A stretch of 64,000 nucleotides of DNA. Source: Xanthomonas hortorum. Lineage in GTDB: Bacteria > Pseudomonadota > Gammaproteobacteria > Xanthomonadales > Xanthomonadaceae. Shown piece after piece: positions 24,455-31,915 of the stretch; positions within the stretch are counted from its first letter, which is position 1, and each line of letters starts with the position of its first letter. The stretch lies in assembly GCF_002940005.1 (NCBI RefSeq), contig NZ_MDEF01000017.1; one strand, given 5' to 3'. The notes under the pieces are model-generated. The model was not told the DNA's origin, searched no databases, and saw nothing but the letters and a program-made list of their open reading frames with translations. The position numbers and the translations under genes are program-made.

Positions 24455-24643
24455 GGGTGTTCTCCGCAGGTCCGTAGGAAGCCTAGTGCAGGCCGGAACA
24501 CGCGGGACATCGGCAAGGCAGTCGGCAGGCGGTAAGGATAGTCCCATTCGGCTGTCGGTCGCGGTGAGGGCGATGCACATGAGATGAGTGTTGCGGCCGT
24601 CCACGGTATGCTGCGCGACCGTCATGCCCTGGGATCTGCACCG

Positions 24644-24982
24644 ATGAAAATGATCATGGCCATCGTCAAACCGTTCAAGCTCGACGATGTGCGCGAAGCG
24701 CTCGCCGGCTGCGGGGTGGCGGGCATCACGGTGACCGAGGTCAAGGGCTTCGGGCGCCAGAAAGGCCACACCGAGCTGTATCGCGGCGCCGAGTATGTGG
24801 TCGATTTCCTGCCCAAGGTGAAGATCGAAGTGGCGGTGACCTACGACCAGGCCGAGCGTGTGGTCGAGGCGATCGTCGCGGCGGCCGGCACCGGCAAGAT
24901 CGGCGACGGCAAGGTGTTCGTCTACGACCTCGGCACCGTGGTGCGCATCCGTACCGGCGAGCTGGATAGCGACGCGTTGTAA
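24644..24982 (+). CDS. glnB: Nitrogen regulatory protein P-II
   Basis: A 112-residue P-II protein. MKMIMAIVKPFKLDDVREAL starts the ferredoxin-like fold. The T-loop GRQKGHTELYRGAEYVVDFLPK carries Tyr51, the site of uridylylation. The B- and C-loop regions are TGKIGDGKVFVYDLGTVVRIRTGE. It senses glutamine and 2-oxoglutarate and controls glutamine synthetase adenylylation, NtrBC and ammonium transport. GlnB and GlnK cannot be separated on sequence alone. In many genomes amtB follows; here 424 bases without a gene and then a glycosidase gene come next, so it is not in a glnK-amtB operon. I start at 24644 as in all homologues. Confidence 0.93.
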   Translation: MKMIMAIVKPFKLDDVREALAGCGVAGITVTEVKGFGRQKGHTELYRGAEYVVDFLPKVKIEVAVTYDQAERVVEAIVAAAGTGKIGDGKVFVYDLGTVVRIRTGELDSDAL

Positions 24983-25222
24983 GGCGTCAGCGGAAGCGAC
25001 TTCGGTCGATGCTGTGCCGGCATTGCTCAGGTAACTGACCGATGACAGAAAAACAGCGCCACGGGGCCGGGTCTGCACCGTCGGTCACTGCCCTCGTAGG
25101 CGGCATCCAGCTGCCGACAACCAATGCGTTTATGAAATTGGCAGCCGGGCCCACCTTCGGTGGAGCAGCCTGGCCGCATGGCCCAACTATCGCCAACGCG
25201 CGCCGCGCTACGTGGCCGGCTC

Positions 25223-25239
25223 ATACCATTTCAATACCG
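25223..25239 (+). promoter_or_regulatory. 17-base direct repeat, upstream copy (putative operator)
   Basis: ATACCATTTCAATACCG, identical to 25381-25397 and 158 bases (about 15 helical turns) upstream of it. Each copy holds two ATACC half-sites 11 bases apart, on the same face of the helix. Such a pair suggests cooperative binding with looping. The regulator is unknown; a GlcNAc-responsive regulator is a reasonable guess from the target gene. Confidence 0.5.
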
Positions 25240-25380
25240 CAGATCGGCCCCGACACCAGAGGCCAGCAACGGTACCGGCCGCCTGCCCGTAACCCAGCTG
25301 CGAATTTTCTAAAGAGACCTAGAACGTCCTGATACGGCCCCTGCTTGTCGCCGCGCGATGACTTGCCTACTCTAGGGCTA

Positions 25381-25397
25381 ATACCATTTCAATACCG
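25381..25397 (+). promoter_or_regulatory. 17-base direct repeat, downstream copy (putative operator)
   Basis: Second identical copy, ending ten bases before the GH84 start codon, where a bound protein would block transcription or be within the leader. Confidence 0.5.
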
Positions 25398-25406
25398 GAG
25401 TTCGGA

Positions 25407-27380
25407 ATGAAGCGACGTGATGGCAAGTCGGGCTTGCGCCTGCTTCCGGTCCTGGTGGCGCTAAGCCTGACGGCCCCCGCGCTGGCGCAGCCGGTCACAC
25501 AGCCGGCGATCTTTCCGACCCCGATGTCGATCGCGCTGGAGGGTGGCACCGTCACGCTCGGTCGGTCGGTCGTGCTGGTGGTGGCGCCGGGTGCGGACCC
25601 GGCGTCGGTCGCGCTGGTGCGCCGTATCCTGGGCACCGCTGGCGTGACCAAGATCTCCACCGCATCGCGTCTGCCTGCCACGCTCGACCGCCCGCATATC
25701 GTGCTCGGCACCGGCGAGGCGGCGGTGGTGCGCGATGCCCTGACGCGCAGCAAGGCGGCGCAGGACACCCACAAGGAGGGCTATACGCTCGCCAGCGTCG
25801 CGCTCGGCAACGGCAGCCTGATCACGCTGGCCGGTCACGACAACGATGGCCTGTTCCATGCGGCGCAGACGCTGCGTCAGCTGGTCGAGCGCCCCGCCAT
25901 CCCGACGCTGGTGATCCAGGATTATCCGGCGATGCCGATCCGCGGCACCATCGAAGGGTTCTACGGTGCACCGTGGTCGATGGCCGATCGCACCAAACAT
26001 CTGGAGTTTCTCGCCCGCACCAAGGCCAACACCTTCATCTACAGCCCGAAGGACGACCCGTACGCGCGCGACCGCTGGCGCGAGGCGTATCCGGCCGCGA
26101 CGTTAAAGGCGCTGGGCAAGTTGGCGGCCACCGCCAAGCGCAATCACGTCGATTTCGTCTATGCGATCTCGCCGGGGCCGACGGTGTGCTTCTCCGATCC
26201 GGCCGATGCCAAGGCGCTGCTGCGCAAGTTCGATGCCTTCCGCGCGCTGGGCGTGCGCAGCTTCTATGTGGCGCTGGACGATATCGAATACACCAAATGG
26301 AACTGCGAGCGCGACAAGACCACCTTCGGCGATTCGGGTGCGCAAGCGGCCGGCATCGCGCAGTCGCATCTGCTCAATCTGGTGCAGGCCGATCTGATCG
26401 CCCGCCACGATGCATCGTCGGAATTGATCATGGTGCCGACCGAGTATTTCGACGCCAAGGAAAGCCCGTACAAGGAAGCGCTGCGCAAGCACCTGGACCC
26501 GAAAGTCGTGGTGCAGTGGACCGGTACCGACGTGGTGCCGCCGGCCATTTCCATCCCCGATGCACGCGCGGCCACCAAGGCGTTCGGCCGCAAGACGCTG
26601 CTGTGGGACAACTACCCGGTCAACGATTTCGAAACCTCGGCCGGGCGTTTGCTGATGGCGCCGTACACGCGACGCGAGGCGGGCTTGTCGGCGGAATTGT
26701 CCGGCATCGTCTCCAATCCGATGAATCAGGAAGTGCCCAGCCGCGTCGCGGTGATGGGGCTGACCGCGTTCGCGTGGAACGACAAGGATTACGACGCGCA
26801 GCGCACCTGGCATGCGGCAGCGCGCGATCTGGCCGGCGGCGATGCACGGGTGACTGCCGCGCTACTCACCTTCTTCGATACCCAGCATCTGGCACCGACC
26901 TTCGGCAGCCAGCCGTGGCAGGAACAAGCGCCGGGCCTGAAGGCCGTGCTCGACCATGTGCGCGAGACGATCGCGCTGGGCGATGCGGCAGCGCGCAGCC
27001 AGGCCATCGCCGAGCTGGCGCGCACGGCGGACGAGATTGCTGCCGCGCCGCAGATCATTCGCGAAGGCGTGGCCGACAAGGGCTTTGCCGAACAAGCGCG
27101 CCCCTGGCTGGAGGCGATGCAAGGCTGGGGCCGCGCGCTGCAGCAAACTGCGGCCGGGCTGGATGCCGCCAATCGCGGTGATGCGCAGGCGACAGTTGCG
27201 TTTGCCGATGCCAAGCAGAGTGCCGCCGAAGCCGCAGCGATCCCCTCGATTCCCGGCGCCACGCGTTTCGGTGGCCCGGTCAAGATCGCCGATGGCGTGC
27301 TTGACCGCTTCGTCGCCGACGCGCCGCGCCTGATCGCCTACCGCGCGCAGTCGGCAGCCGAAGCGGCAAACGCGCAGTGA
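25407..27380 (+). CDS. Secreted GH84 beta-N-acetylglucosaminidase (O-GlcNAcase-like)
   Basis: A 657-residue exported glycosidase. Residues 1-28 (MKRRDGKSGLRLLPVLVALS to ALAQ) form a signal peptide. An N-terminal GH20b-like domain (about 30-160) precedes the TIM barrel, which opens PIRGTIEGFYGAPWSMADR. SPKDDPYARDRW follows, and the catalytic Asp pair is Asp291-Asp292 in FYVALDDIEYTKW, as needed for GH84 substrate-assisted catalysis. Helical C-terminal domains follow. It should release beta-linked GlcNAc from glycans or glycoproteins in the periplasm or outside. CGGAGTTCGGA precedes the ATG. Two 17-base direct repeats upstream suggest specific regulation. Confidence 0.9.
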   Translation: MKRRDGKSGLRLLPVLVALSLTAPALAQPVTQPAIFPTPMSIALEGGTVTLGRSVVLVVAPGADPASVALVRRILGTAGVTKISTASRLPATLDRPHIVLGTGEAAVVRDALTRSKAAQDTHKEGYTLASVALGNGSLITLAGHDNDGLFHAAQTLRQLVERPAIPTLVIQDYPAMPIRGTIEGFYGAPWSMADRTKHLEFLARTKANTFIYSPKDDPYARDRWREAYPAATLKALGKLAATAKRNHVDFVYAISPGPTVCFSDPADAKALLRKFDAFRALGVRSFYVALDDIEYTKWNCERDKTTFGDSGAQAAGIAQSHLLNLVQADLIARHDASSELIMVPTEYFDAKESPYKEALRKHLDPKVVVQWTGTDVVPPAISIPDARAATKAFGRKTLLWDNYPVNDFETSAGRLLMAPYTRREAGLSAELSGIVSNPMNQEVPSRVAVMGLTAFAWNDKDYDAQRTWHAAARDLAGGDARVTAALLTFFDTQHLAPTFGSQPWQEQAPGLKAVLDHVRETIALGDAAARSQAIAELARTADEIAAAPQIIREGVADKGFAEQARPWLEAMQGWGRALQQTAAGLDAANRGDAQATVAFADAKQSAAEAAAIPSIPGATRFGGPVKIADGVLDRFVADAPRLIAYRAQSAAEAANAQ

Positions 27381-27721
27381 CGAACTGGGGCGGCGACCGG
27401 ACGACGGCCTAGCCACTAGACAGGCGTCGCCGGTGCGCGGCATCGACGCGTACCCCTGTCCACTGTGGTTCCCCCCGCGCCGTTGCACACCACCTGGCGA
27501 TTGCTCGCCAGGTGGATAGGCGCACCTTTGGTGTGTCATCGGGATGGTCAGGCGTGCAGCCCGGTGGGCGTGGCCCGCGTCGCCGGATCAGCATGCGGCA
27601 CGCAGATCGAGATGCGTTGTGCCCCTGCGCTGGAGCTGGATGCATGGCGCGATTGCGCGTCACCGCCCAGACGCCGGGCCCCCTCGCGCCGCCTGGCCGG
27701 CAGGTGACGGCAACTTGCCGG
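27381..27721. other. Gene-free interval
   Basis: Between convergent genes. I see no coding frame with a ribosome-binding site. A small inverted repeat (CACCTGGCGA-ttgc-TCGCCAGGTG, 27488-27511) may form a terminator-like hairpin without a T-run. Confidence 0.55.
27488..27511. terminator. Hairpin between convergent genes
   Basis: Ten-base perfect arms CACCTGGCGA and TCGCCAGGTG with loop TTGC, about 108 bases after the GH84 stop. No T-run follows, so intrinsic termination is uncertain; it could protect the 3' end. Confidence 0.45.
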
Positions 27722-28405
27722 TCAGCGGGTTTCGTTCGGCGCTACCGGCTGCGCATCGCGCTTCAGGTGCCGATACAGCCGCTTCCAGCTGCCGCGGATG
27801 GTGCGTACCCAGCGCGGCTCGGCGCTGCGTGCGGCCTCGTCGGCGGTCGGCGCGATACCGGCCAGGCGCTGGCGCATCTTCTGGAAATTGGCCAAGTCAC
27901 TGCGCTGCAGTTGACGCGCCAGCGTGCCGCGTCGCAACCAGCGCGGGAAGCGCCAGGCCGAGGTGAAATCGATCAGCACCGGCACGCCGGCACTGATCAC
28001 CACATTGGTGCCGTGCAGATCGTTGTGGGTGATGCCGACTGCGTGCAGACGGCGCAGCGCCTGCTGCAGCTGCTGGAACACCTCCTGGCCGACCACCGCG
28101 CTGGCGCTTAGGGTGTCGCCCGGAATGAATTCCATGCCCAGTGCCAGCCCGCCCAGCGTGCCGAGCAGGGCCGGCGCATGCCGCCAGCCGTGCAGGCGGG
28201 CCAGCATCTTGGACTCGTGCCGCACCATCAGCCGCGCGATCGGCGCCAGCAGCGTACGGCGGTAGCGGCTGTAGTCCTTGACCACCGCCAGTTGCCCATC
28301 CAGATGCGTGCGATAGACGTTGGGCTCGAGCAGCCGGGTGCCCTGCTTGAGCAGCACGGGCGTGACGATTTGCAGGCTGGAGGTGTCCAGCGGCTGGTAA
28401 TGCAT
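27722..28405 (-). CDS. InaA/RIO-like kinase-fold protein
   Basis: A 227-residue protein with a compact kinase fold. QLAVVKDYSRYR supplies the ATP-binding Lys. GMEFIPGDTLSA marks the hinge region. The catalytic loop is ITHNDLHGTNVVI (HxDxxxxN), and the metal-binding loop is VLIDFTSAW, in which the DFG-type motif is DFT. This is the arrangement of lipopolysaccharide kinases (WaaP/InaA/KdkA) and RIO/Bud32 kinases. A role in phosphorylating LPS core sugars or small molecules is possible; the substrate is not determinable. It is not next to LPS genes. Start at 28405 (MHYQPLDTSS). Confidence 0.8.
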   Translation of the reverse strand: MHYQPLDTSSLQIVTPVLLKQGTRLLEPNVYRTHLDGQLAVVKDYSRYRRTLLAPIARLMVRHESKMLARLHGWRHAPALLGTLGGLALGMEFIPGDTLSASAVVGQEVFQQLQQALRRLHAVGITHNDLHGTNVVISAGVPVLIDFTSAWRFPRWLRRGTLARQLQRSDLANFQKMRQRLAGIAPTADEAARSAEPRWVRTIRGSWKRLYRHLKRDAQPVAPNETR

Positions 28406-28965
28406 GGCAAGTCTCCGGACCTTGGCGGCGCGGAGGAATCACGCGTCTGGCAGGTTCACGATGATCGCGGGGGATCGGTCCGGTGAATTTTAGAACTTGT
28501 GAGTATTGAAATTACATTTGTTAAAAAAATGAAATGTTCCGGGAGCGGAACGGCCTAACGAATCAATAGGTTGCCGAGTCGGCTGTGTATAGTTTTCGGT
28601 ACGCACGCGCGGCGCGCCGCCTGCAGGAAGCGAGCGTGGAGCGCAAGGCAAGCCCTACCCATCGGCAGGAGCGCTCATCAGGCGGCTGGCCGCGCGAAAT
28701 GCGCGCTGACAGGCAGCGATCACAGCCCTTCTTGACAGCTGATGAGACTCGATTCACTGTGCCGGCTGCGGTCAGGGGGCTGCATCACGCGTCAGTACCG
28801 GCACGTCCACACAGACGATGCCTGAAGCCGAGTACGCGCACGATCCTGTGATGCTGGGGAAGCCCCCGAATTGGACAGCAACTGCGCCACTTCCGGACGC
28901 CGCCAGGTCATGCCTGCGTGCGCATGGATGCGGGGACGATGGAGTACGACTCATTGGGGAATGCG
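28406..28965. other. Gene-free divergent promoter region with AT-rich patch
   Basis: No gene is supported in these 560 bases. At 28486-28537 the DNA is sharply AT-rich and contains the inverted repeat ACATTT-N12-AAATGT (28514-28537), operator-like. It separates the kinase-like gene from the divergent outer-membrane gene. Confidence 0.5.
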
Positions 28966-29772
28966 ATGAAAAGGACCGCAACATGGCTGTTGGCCTGCAC
29001 GGCGCTGGGCTGCGTTTCCGACGCGGCCGTGCAGTCGTTGTCGCGTGGCTGGGACAATTATCGGCAACAGCAAAAGCAGCAGACTGGCACCCAGGGGGCC
29101 ACCGCACCGGCGCCACCGTCCGGCCCGTCGCAAGACGGTACCGCCGCAGGACAGACGGCAGTGCAAGACAGCGCAGCCGGCGAGACCGGCGGCTTCACCA
29201 CGGTGACGGCGCAGACGCCCGCAGCGGCGGCACCGCCCGCACCGGTGCCTGCCTACGTTGCGCCTGCGCCGCGCGAACAAGAACAGCGCCTCAAGAGCGG
29301 CATGTTCTTGGGCGCGCAGGGCGGCCAAGCCAAGGTGTTCGAGCGCAACAAGCAGGACATGGCGGGCTTCAACGTCGGTTACCGCTGGCGGGCTGGTCCG
29401 GTCACGCTGGTCGGCATTGAAGTGGCCACCGGAAAGGTCGACGGTTCGAAGGATGCGGATGGCTTTGTCGTCATTCCGACAGTGGACTTCGGCAGCATCG
29501 GTGGAACGGCGCGCTTCAACTTCGGCGACACCCCTGTGTTCGCTCTGGTACGCATGGGCTATTGGGGAGGCGAGGCAAAAGGCGAGGACTACACCGAGCG
29601 TGTCTACGGCGCATATCTGGGTGCGGGCCTCGGTGTGGATATCGGCAAGCATTTCAGTCTGAGCGCGCTCTACACGAACTACCTGTACGCCGACGAGTAC
29701 TACGATGACTACGAAGACATCACCATCAATCGTGCCGAAGTGCTGAGCTTCGGTGCCGAAGTCCGCTTTTGA
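28966..29772 (+). CDS. Outer-membrane beta-barrel protein
   Basis: A 268-residue exported protein. The N-terminus MKRTATWLLACTALGCVSDA is a signal sequence; the LGC could be a lipobox but has Ala at -3, so ordinary cleavage is equally possible. Residues 25-100 are a Gln/Ala/Pro/Thr-rich linker. From about 110 a small barrel of alternating strands follows (FLGAQGGQAKVFERN, GFNVGYRWRAGPVTLVGIEV, LSALYTNYLYADEYYDDYED), ending AEVLSFGAEVRF with a terminal Phe, the signature recognised by the BAM complex. It resembles eight-strand OmpA-like porins without the peptidoglycan domain. GGGGAATGCG precedes the ATG. Function unknown. Confidence 0.82.
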   Translation: MKRTATWLLACTALGCVSDAAVQSLSRGWDNYRQQQKQQTGTQGATAPAPPSGPSQDGTAAGQTAVQDSAAGETGGFTTVTAQTPAAAAPPAPVPAYVAPAPREQEQRLKSGMFLGAQGGQAKVFERNKQDMAGFNVGYRWRAGPVTLVGIEVATGKVDGSKDADGFVVIPTVDFGSIGGTARFNFGDTPVFALVRMGYWGGEAKGEDYTERVYGAYLGAGLGVDIGKHFSLSALYTNYLYADEYYDDYEDITINRAEVLSFGAEVRF

Positions 29773-29969
29773 GCCGGCGATAGAAAAACAGCGTTGTGCA
29801 CACAGCAAGGCGGATGGCGACATCCGCCTTGTTGCCGTTGGGCTATATGAAGCGCTCGGTGATCCGGTACTGCGCACGCTTCGTCGGAGCTCTGATCGGC
29901 ACCACGAAGGCACGGATGTGGTGTCATACAAGACAACGCTGCGGCGCAAGCAATCACGACGAGGAAGGT

Positions 29970-30581
29970 ATGGAGGTCTTTACGCAATTCCTGACCGACG
30001 AGCAGGACCCGGTGGCCGTGGGCAAGATCCTGCCCAAGGTGAACGAGTTGCTGACCCGCGACGAGCAGGTCGAGTACATCGCGGTGCAAAAGAAGATGGT
30101 GATGAACTTGTCGCCGGCCGCGGTGGTGCTGACCAATCGCAGATTCATCGTTGTGCACCCCACGCTGTTCGGGATGACGTTTCGCGATGTCCCCTGGCGC
30201 GAGGTGCTCGACGTGCATATGAGCGAGCAGATGCTGGGCGCGACGATCATGTGCCGCACCACGCAGGGCGGCTACCTGTCCATCGACAGCCTGCCCAAGA
30301 AACAGGCGCGGCGGGTCTACGCCTATGCCCAGCAGGTGGAAGAATCGGCCCACGAAAAACGCCAGCAGCTGGAGTTCGACAAGTTGCGTGCGTCGGCCGG
30401 CGGTGTGGTGGTGCATGCGCCTGCAGCGCAGGGCGTGGCGCCTTCAGTGCCAGCGACTGCGGTGGCCGGCGCGGATGATCCGATGCAGGTGCTGAGCAAG
30501 CTCAAGCAGTTGCTGGATGCCGGGTTGGTGACTCAGGAAGAGTTCGACGCCAAGAAGGCTGAAGTGCTGGCACGGCTGTAG
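29970..30581 (+). CDS. PH-domain and SHOCT-domain protein
   Basis: A 203-residue cytoplasmic protein. Residues 25-120 form a bacterial pleckstrin-homology domain (EYIAVQKKMVMNLSPAAVVL, NRRFIVVHPTLFGMTFRDVP, WREVLDVHMSEQMLGATIMC). A charged helix follows, then an Ala/Pro/Val linker. The C-terminal SHOCT motif is LSKLKQLLDAGLVTQEEFDAKKAEVLARL. SHOCT tails are short oligomerisation or targeting helices attached to many unrelated proteins. GAGGAAGGT lies directly upstream of the ATG at 29970; the frame is open for 58 more residues upstream but these look non-coding. Function unknown. It lies downstream of the barrel gene on the same strand. Confidence 0.83.
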   Translation: MEVFTQFLTDEQDPVAVGKILPKVNELLTRDEQVEYIAVQKKMVMNLSPAAVVLTNRRFIVVHPTLFGMTFRDVPWREVLDVHMSEQMLGATIMCRTTQGGYLSIDSLPKKQARRVYAYAQQVEESAHEKRQQLEFDKLRASAGGVVVHAPAAQGVAPSVPATAVAGADDPMQVLSKLKQLLDAGLVTQEEFDAKKAEVLARL

Positions 30582-30789
30582 GGCTGGCAAACGAAGAACG
30601 GGGCTGGCGGCACTGCGTGCACAAGCCTCAGGTAGATGCGTGCCGCAGCAGGGGAGCGTAGTACACACGTGACCCCTGCCATGCTGCGCGATGCTCTAAG
30701 CATCGCCAGCATTCGCCTGTAATTAGCGCTGTCGTCGACGCCCCAATCTGCAGGACCAGCGCACGCGAACGATGCGCCGGTTCTTTTCA

Positions 30790-30825
30790 ATCGGGCCGGC
30801 GCGCAGCAAGCGGCGCCGGCCCGAT
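30790..30825. terminator. Strong hairpin after speE
   Basis: Thirteen-base perfect arms ATCGGGCCGGCGC (30790-30802) and GCGCCGGCCCGAT (30813-30825). On the minus strand it is eight bases beyond the speE stop and is followed by TGAAAAG, so the T-run is poor, but the stem is very stable. Confidence 0.72.
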
Positions 30826-30832
30826 GACATGC

Positions 30833-31690
30833 TTACTCGCCCAGCGCCTTGGCCACGAACGGCGGTGCAACCAGCACGCCGGTATGCAGATGCGCGGTGT
30901 AGTACAGCGTCTCGAATCCCTTGGCCTGCGCGGCGTCCTGGCGGAAGGCGAAATCGGCGTTGGGCTGCTTGCTGGCCATGGTCACGCTCCACCAGCCGGT
31001 GGGGTAGCACGGCTGCGGGAACGGCAGGGTCTTGAACGACTGGAAGCCGGCCTTGCCCATTTCGGTGCGCATTTCCTTGATCAGCTCCAGCAGCGCCAGC
31101 GGCGATTCGGACTGCTGCACCAGGATGCCGTCGTCCTTCAGCGCCTTGAAGCAGCTCTCGTAGAAGGCCTTGTTGAACAGGCCTTCGGCCGGGCCGACCG
31201 GGTCGGTGGAATCGACGATCACGATGTCCACGCTGCCGGCCGGGCAGTTGGCCATGTAGGCCACGCCGTCGTCGAACAACAGCTCGGCGCGCGCGTCATG
31301 GTTGGAATCGCACAGCTCGGGGAAGTACTTCTCCGACATGCGCGTGACCTGCTCGTCGATATCGCACTGGGTGGCGCTTTCCACGCCCGGGTGCTTGAGC
31401 ACCTCGCGCAGCGTGCCGCAGTCGCCGCCGCCGATGATCACCACGCGCTTGGGCGCGGCGTGGGTGAACAGCGCCGGGTGGCTGATCATCTCGTGATAGA
31501 AGAAGTTGTCGCGGGTGGTGAGCATCACCGCGCCATCGATCAGCATCAGCTTGCCCCAGTCGGTGGTCTGGTAGATCTCGATCTTCTGGAACGGGGACTG
31601 CACCTCGTCCAGCTTGCCGCTGATGCGGAAGCCGATCGCCGAGCCGGTCGGCTGGAAGTGTTCGATGTACCAGTTGTCGTTGGCGCTCAT
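30833..31690 (-). CDS. speE: Spermidine synthase
   Basis: A 285-residue aminopropyltransferase. It has WYIEHFQPTGSAIGFRISGK at the N-terminus, LMLIDGAVMLTTRDNFFYHEM for polyamine binding, and RVVIIGGGDCGTLREVLKHP as glycine-rich dcSAM site. VDIVIVDSTDPVGPAEGLF carries the catalytic Asp. It transfers the aminopropyl group from decarboxylated AdoMet to putrescine. AGGATCACCGC precedes the ATG. It is divergent from speA, the arginine decarboxylase that feeds the putrescine branch through agmatine, so the two genes make a compact polyamine locus with a shared promoter region. Confidence 0.95.
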   Translation of the reverse strand: MSANDNWYIEHFQPTGSAIGFRISGKLDEVQSPFQKIEIYQTTDWGKLMLIDGAVMLTTRDNFFYHEMISHPALFTHAAPKRVVIIGGGDCGTLREVLKHPGVESATQCDIDEQVTRMSEKYFPELCDSNHDARAELLFDDGVAYMANCPAGSVDIVIVDSTDPVGPAEGLFNKAFYESCFKALKDDGILVQQSESPLALLELIKEMRTEMGKAGFQSFKTLPFPQPCYPTGWWSVTMASKQPNADFAFRQDAAQAKGFETLYYTAHLHTGVLVAPPFVAKALGE

Positions 31691-31720
31691 GCGGTGATCC
31701 TAGAAAGAATGGAGGACTGT

Positions 31721-31770
31721 TCCTTCTCCCACCGGGAGAAGGTGGCGCGTAGCGCCGGATGAGGGTCGGG
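31721..31770. repeat. REP-like palindromic repeat, copy B
   Basis: CCTTCTCCCACCGGGAGAAGG followed by TGGCGC-gtagc-GCCGGATGAGGG, the reverse complement of the unit at 6531-6577 with compensating changes in the stems. It lies in the speE/speA divergent region, an unusual place for a REP, since such repeats usually lie between gene ends. Confidence 0.8.
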
Positions 31771-31915
31771 CGCAGCCTAACTGCGCGGCGGCTGAATCTG
31801 CGTTCCACCCCACTCCAACCAGGAGCGGGGCATCAAGTCGGCGCGGATTGTAACGGACCCTGCGCGTGCCAGGCGTTACACTTCACGCCCTTTTTGCCCC
31901 AGCCGAGTCAGCGAA

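Larger units (their letters stand above)
24983..25406. other. Gene-free interval with regulatory direct repeats
   Basis: No gene is supported. It contains two exact 17-base copies of ATACCATTTCAATACCG (25223-25239 and 25381-25397), described separately, and the promoter of the GH84 gene. Confidence 0.6.

Noticed and set aside
27409..27663. An 84-codon minus-strand frame after the GH84 gene
   Set aside because: No ribosome-binding site or recognisable composition; it overlaps the hairpin between convergent genes.
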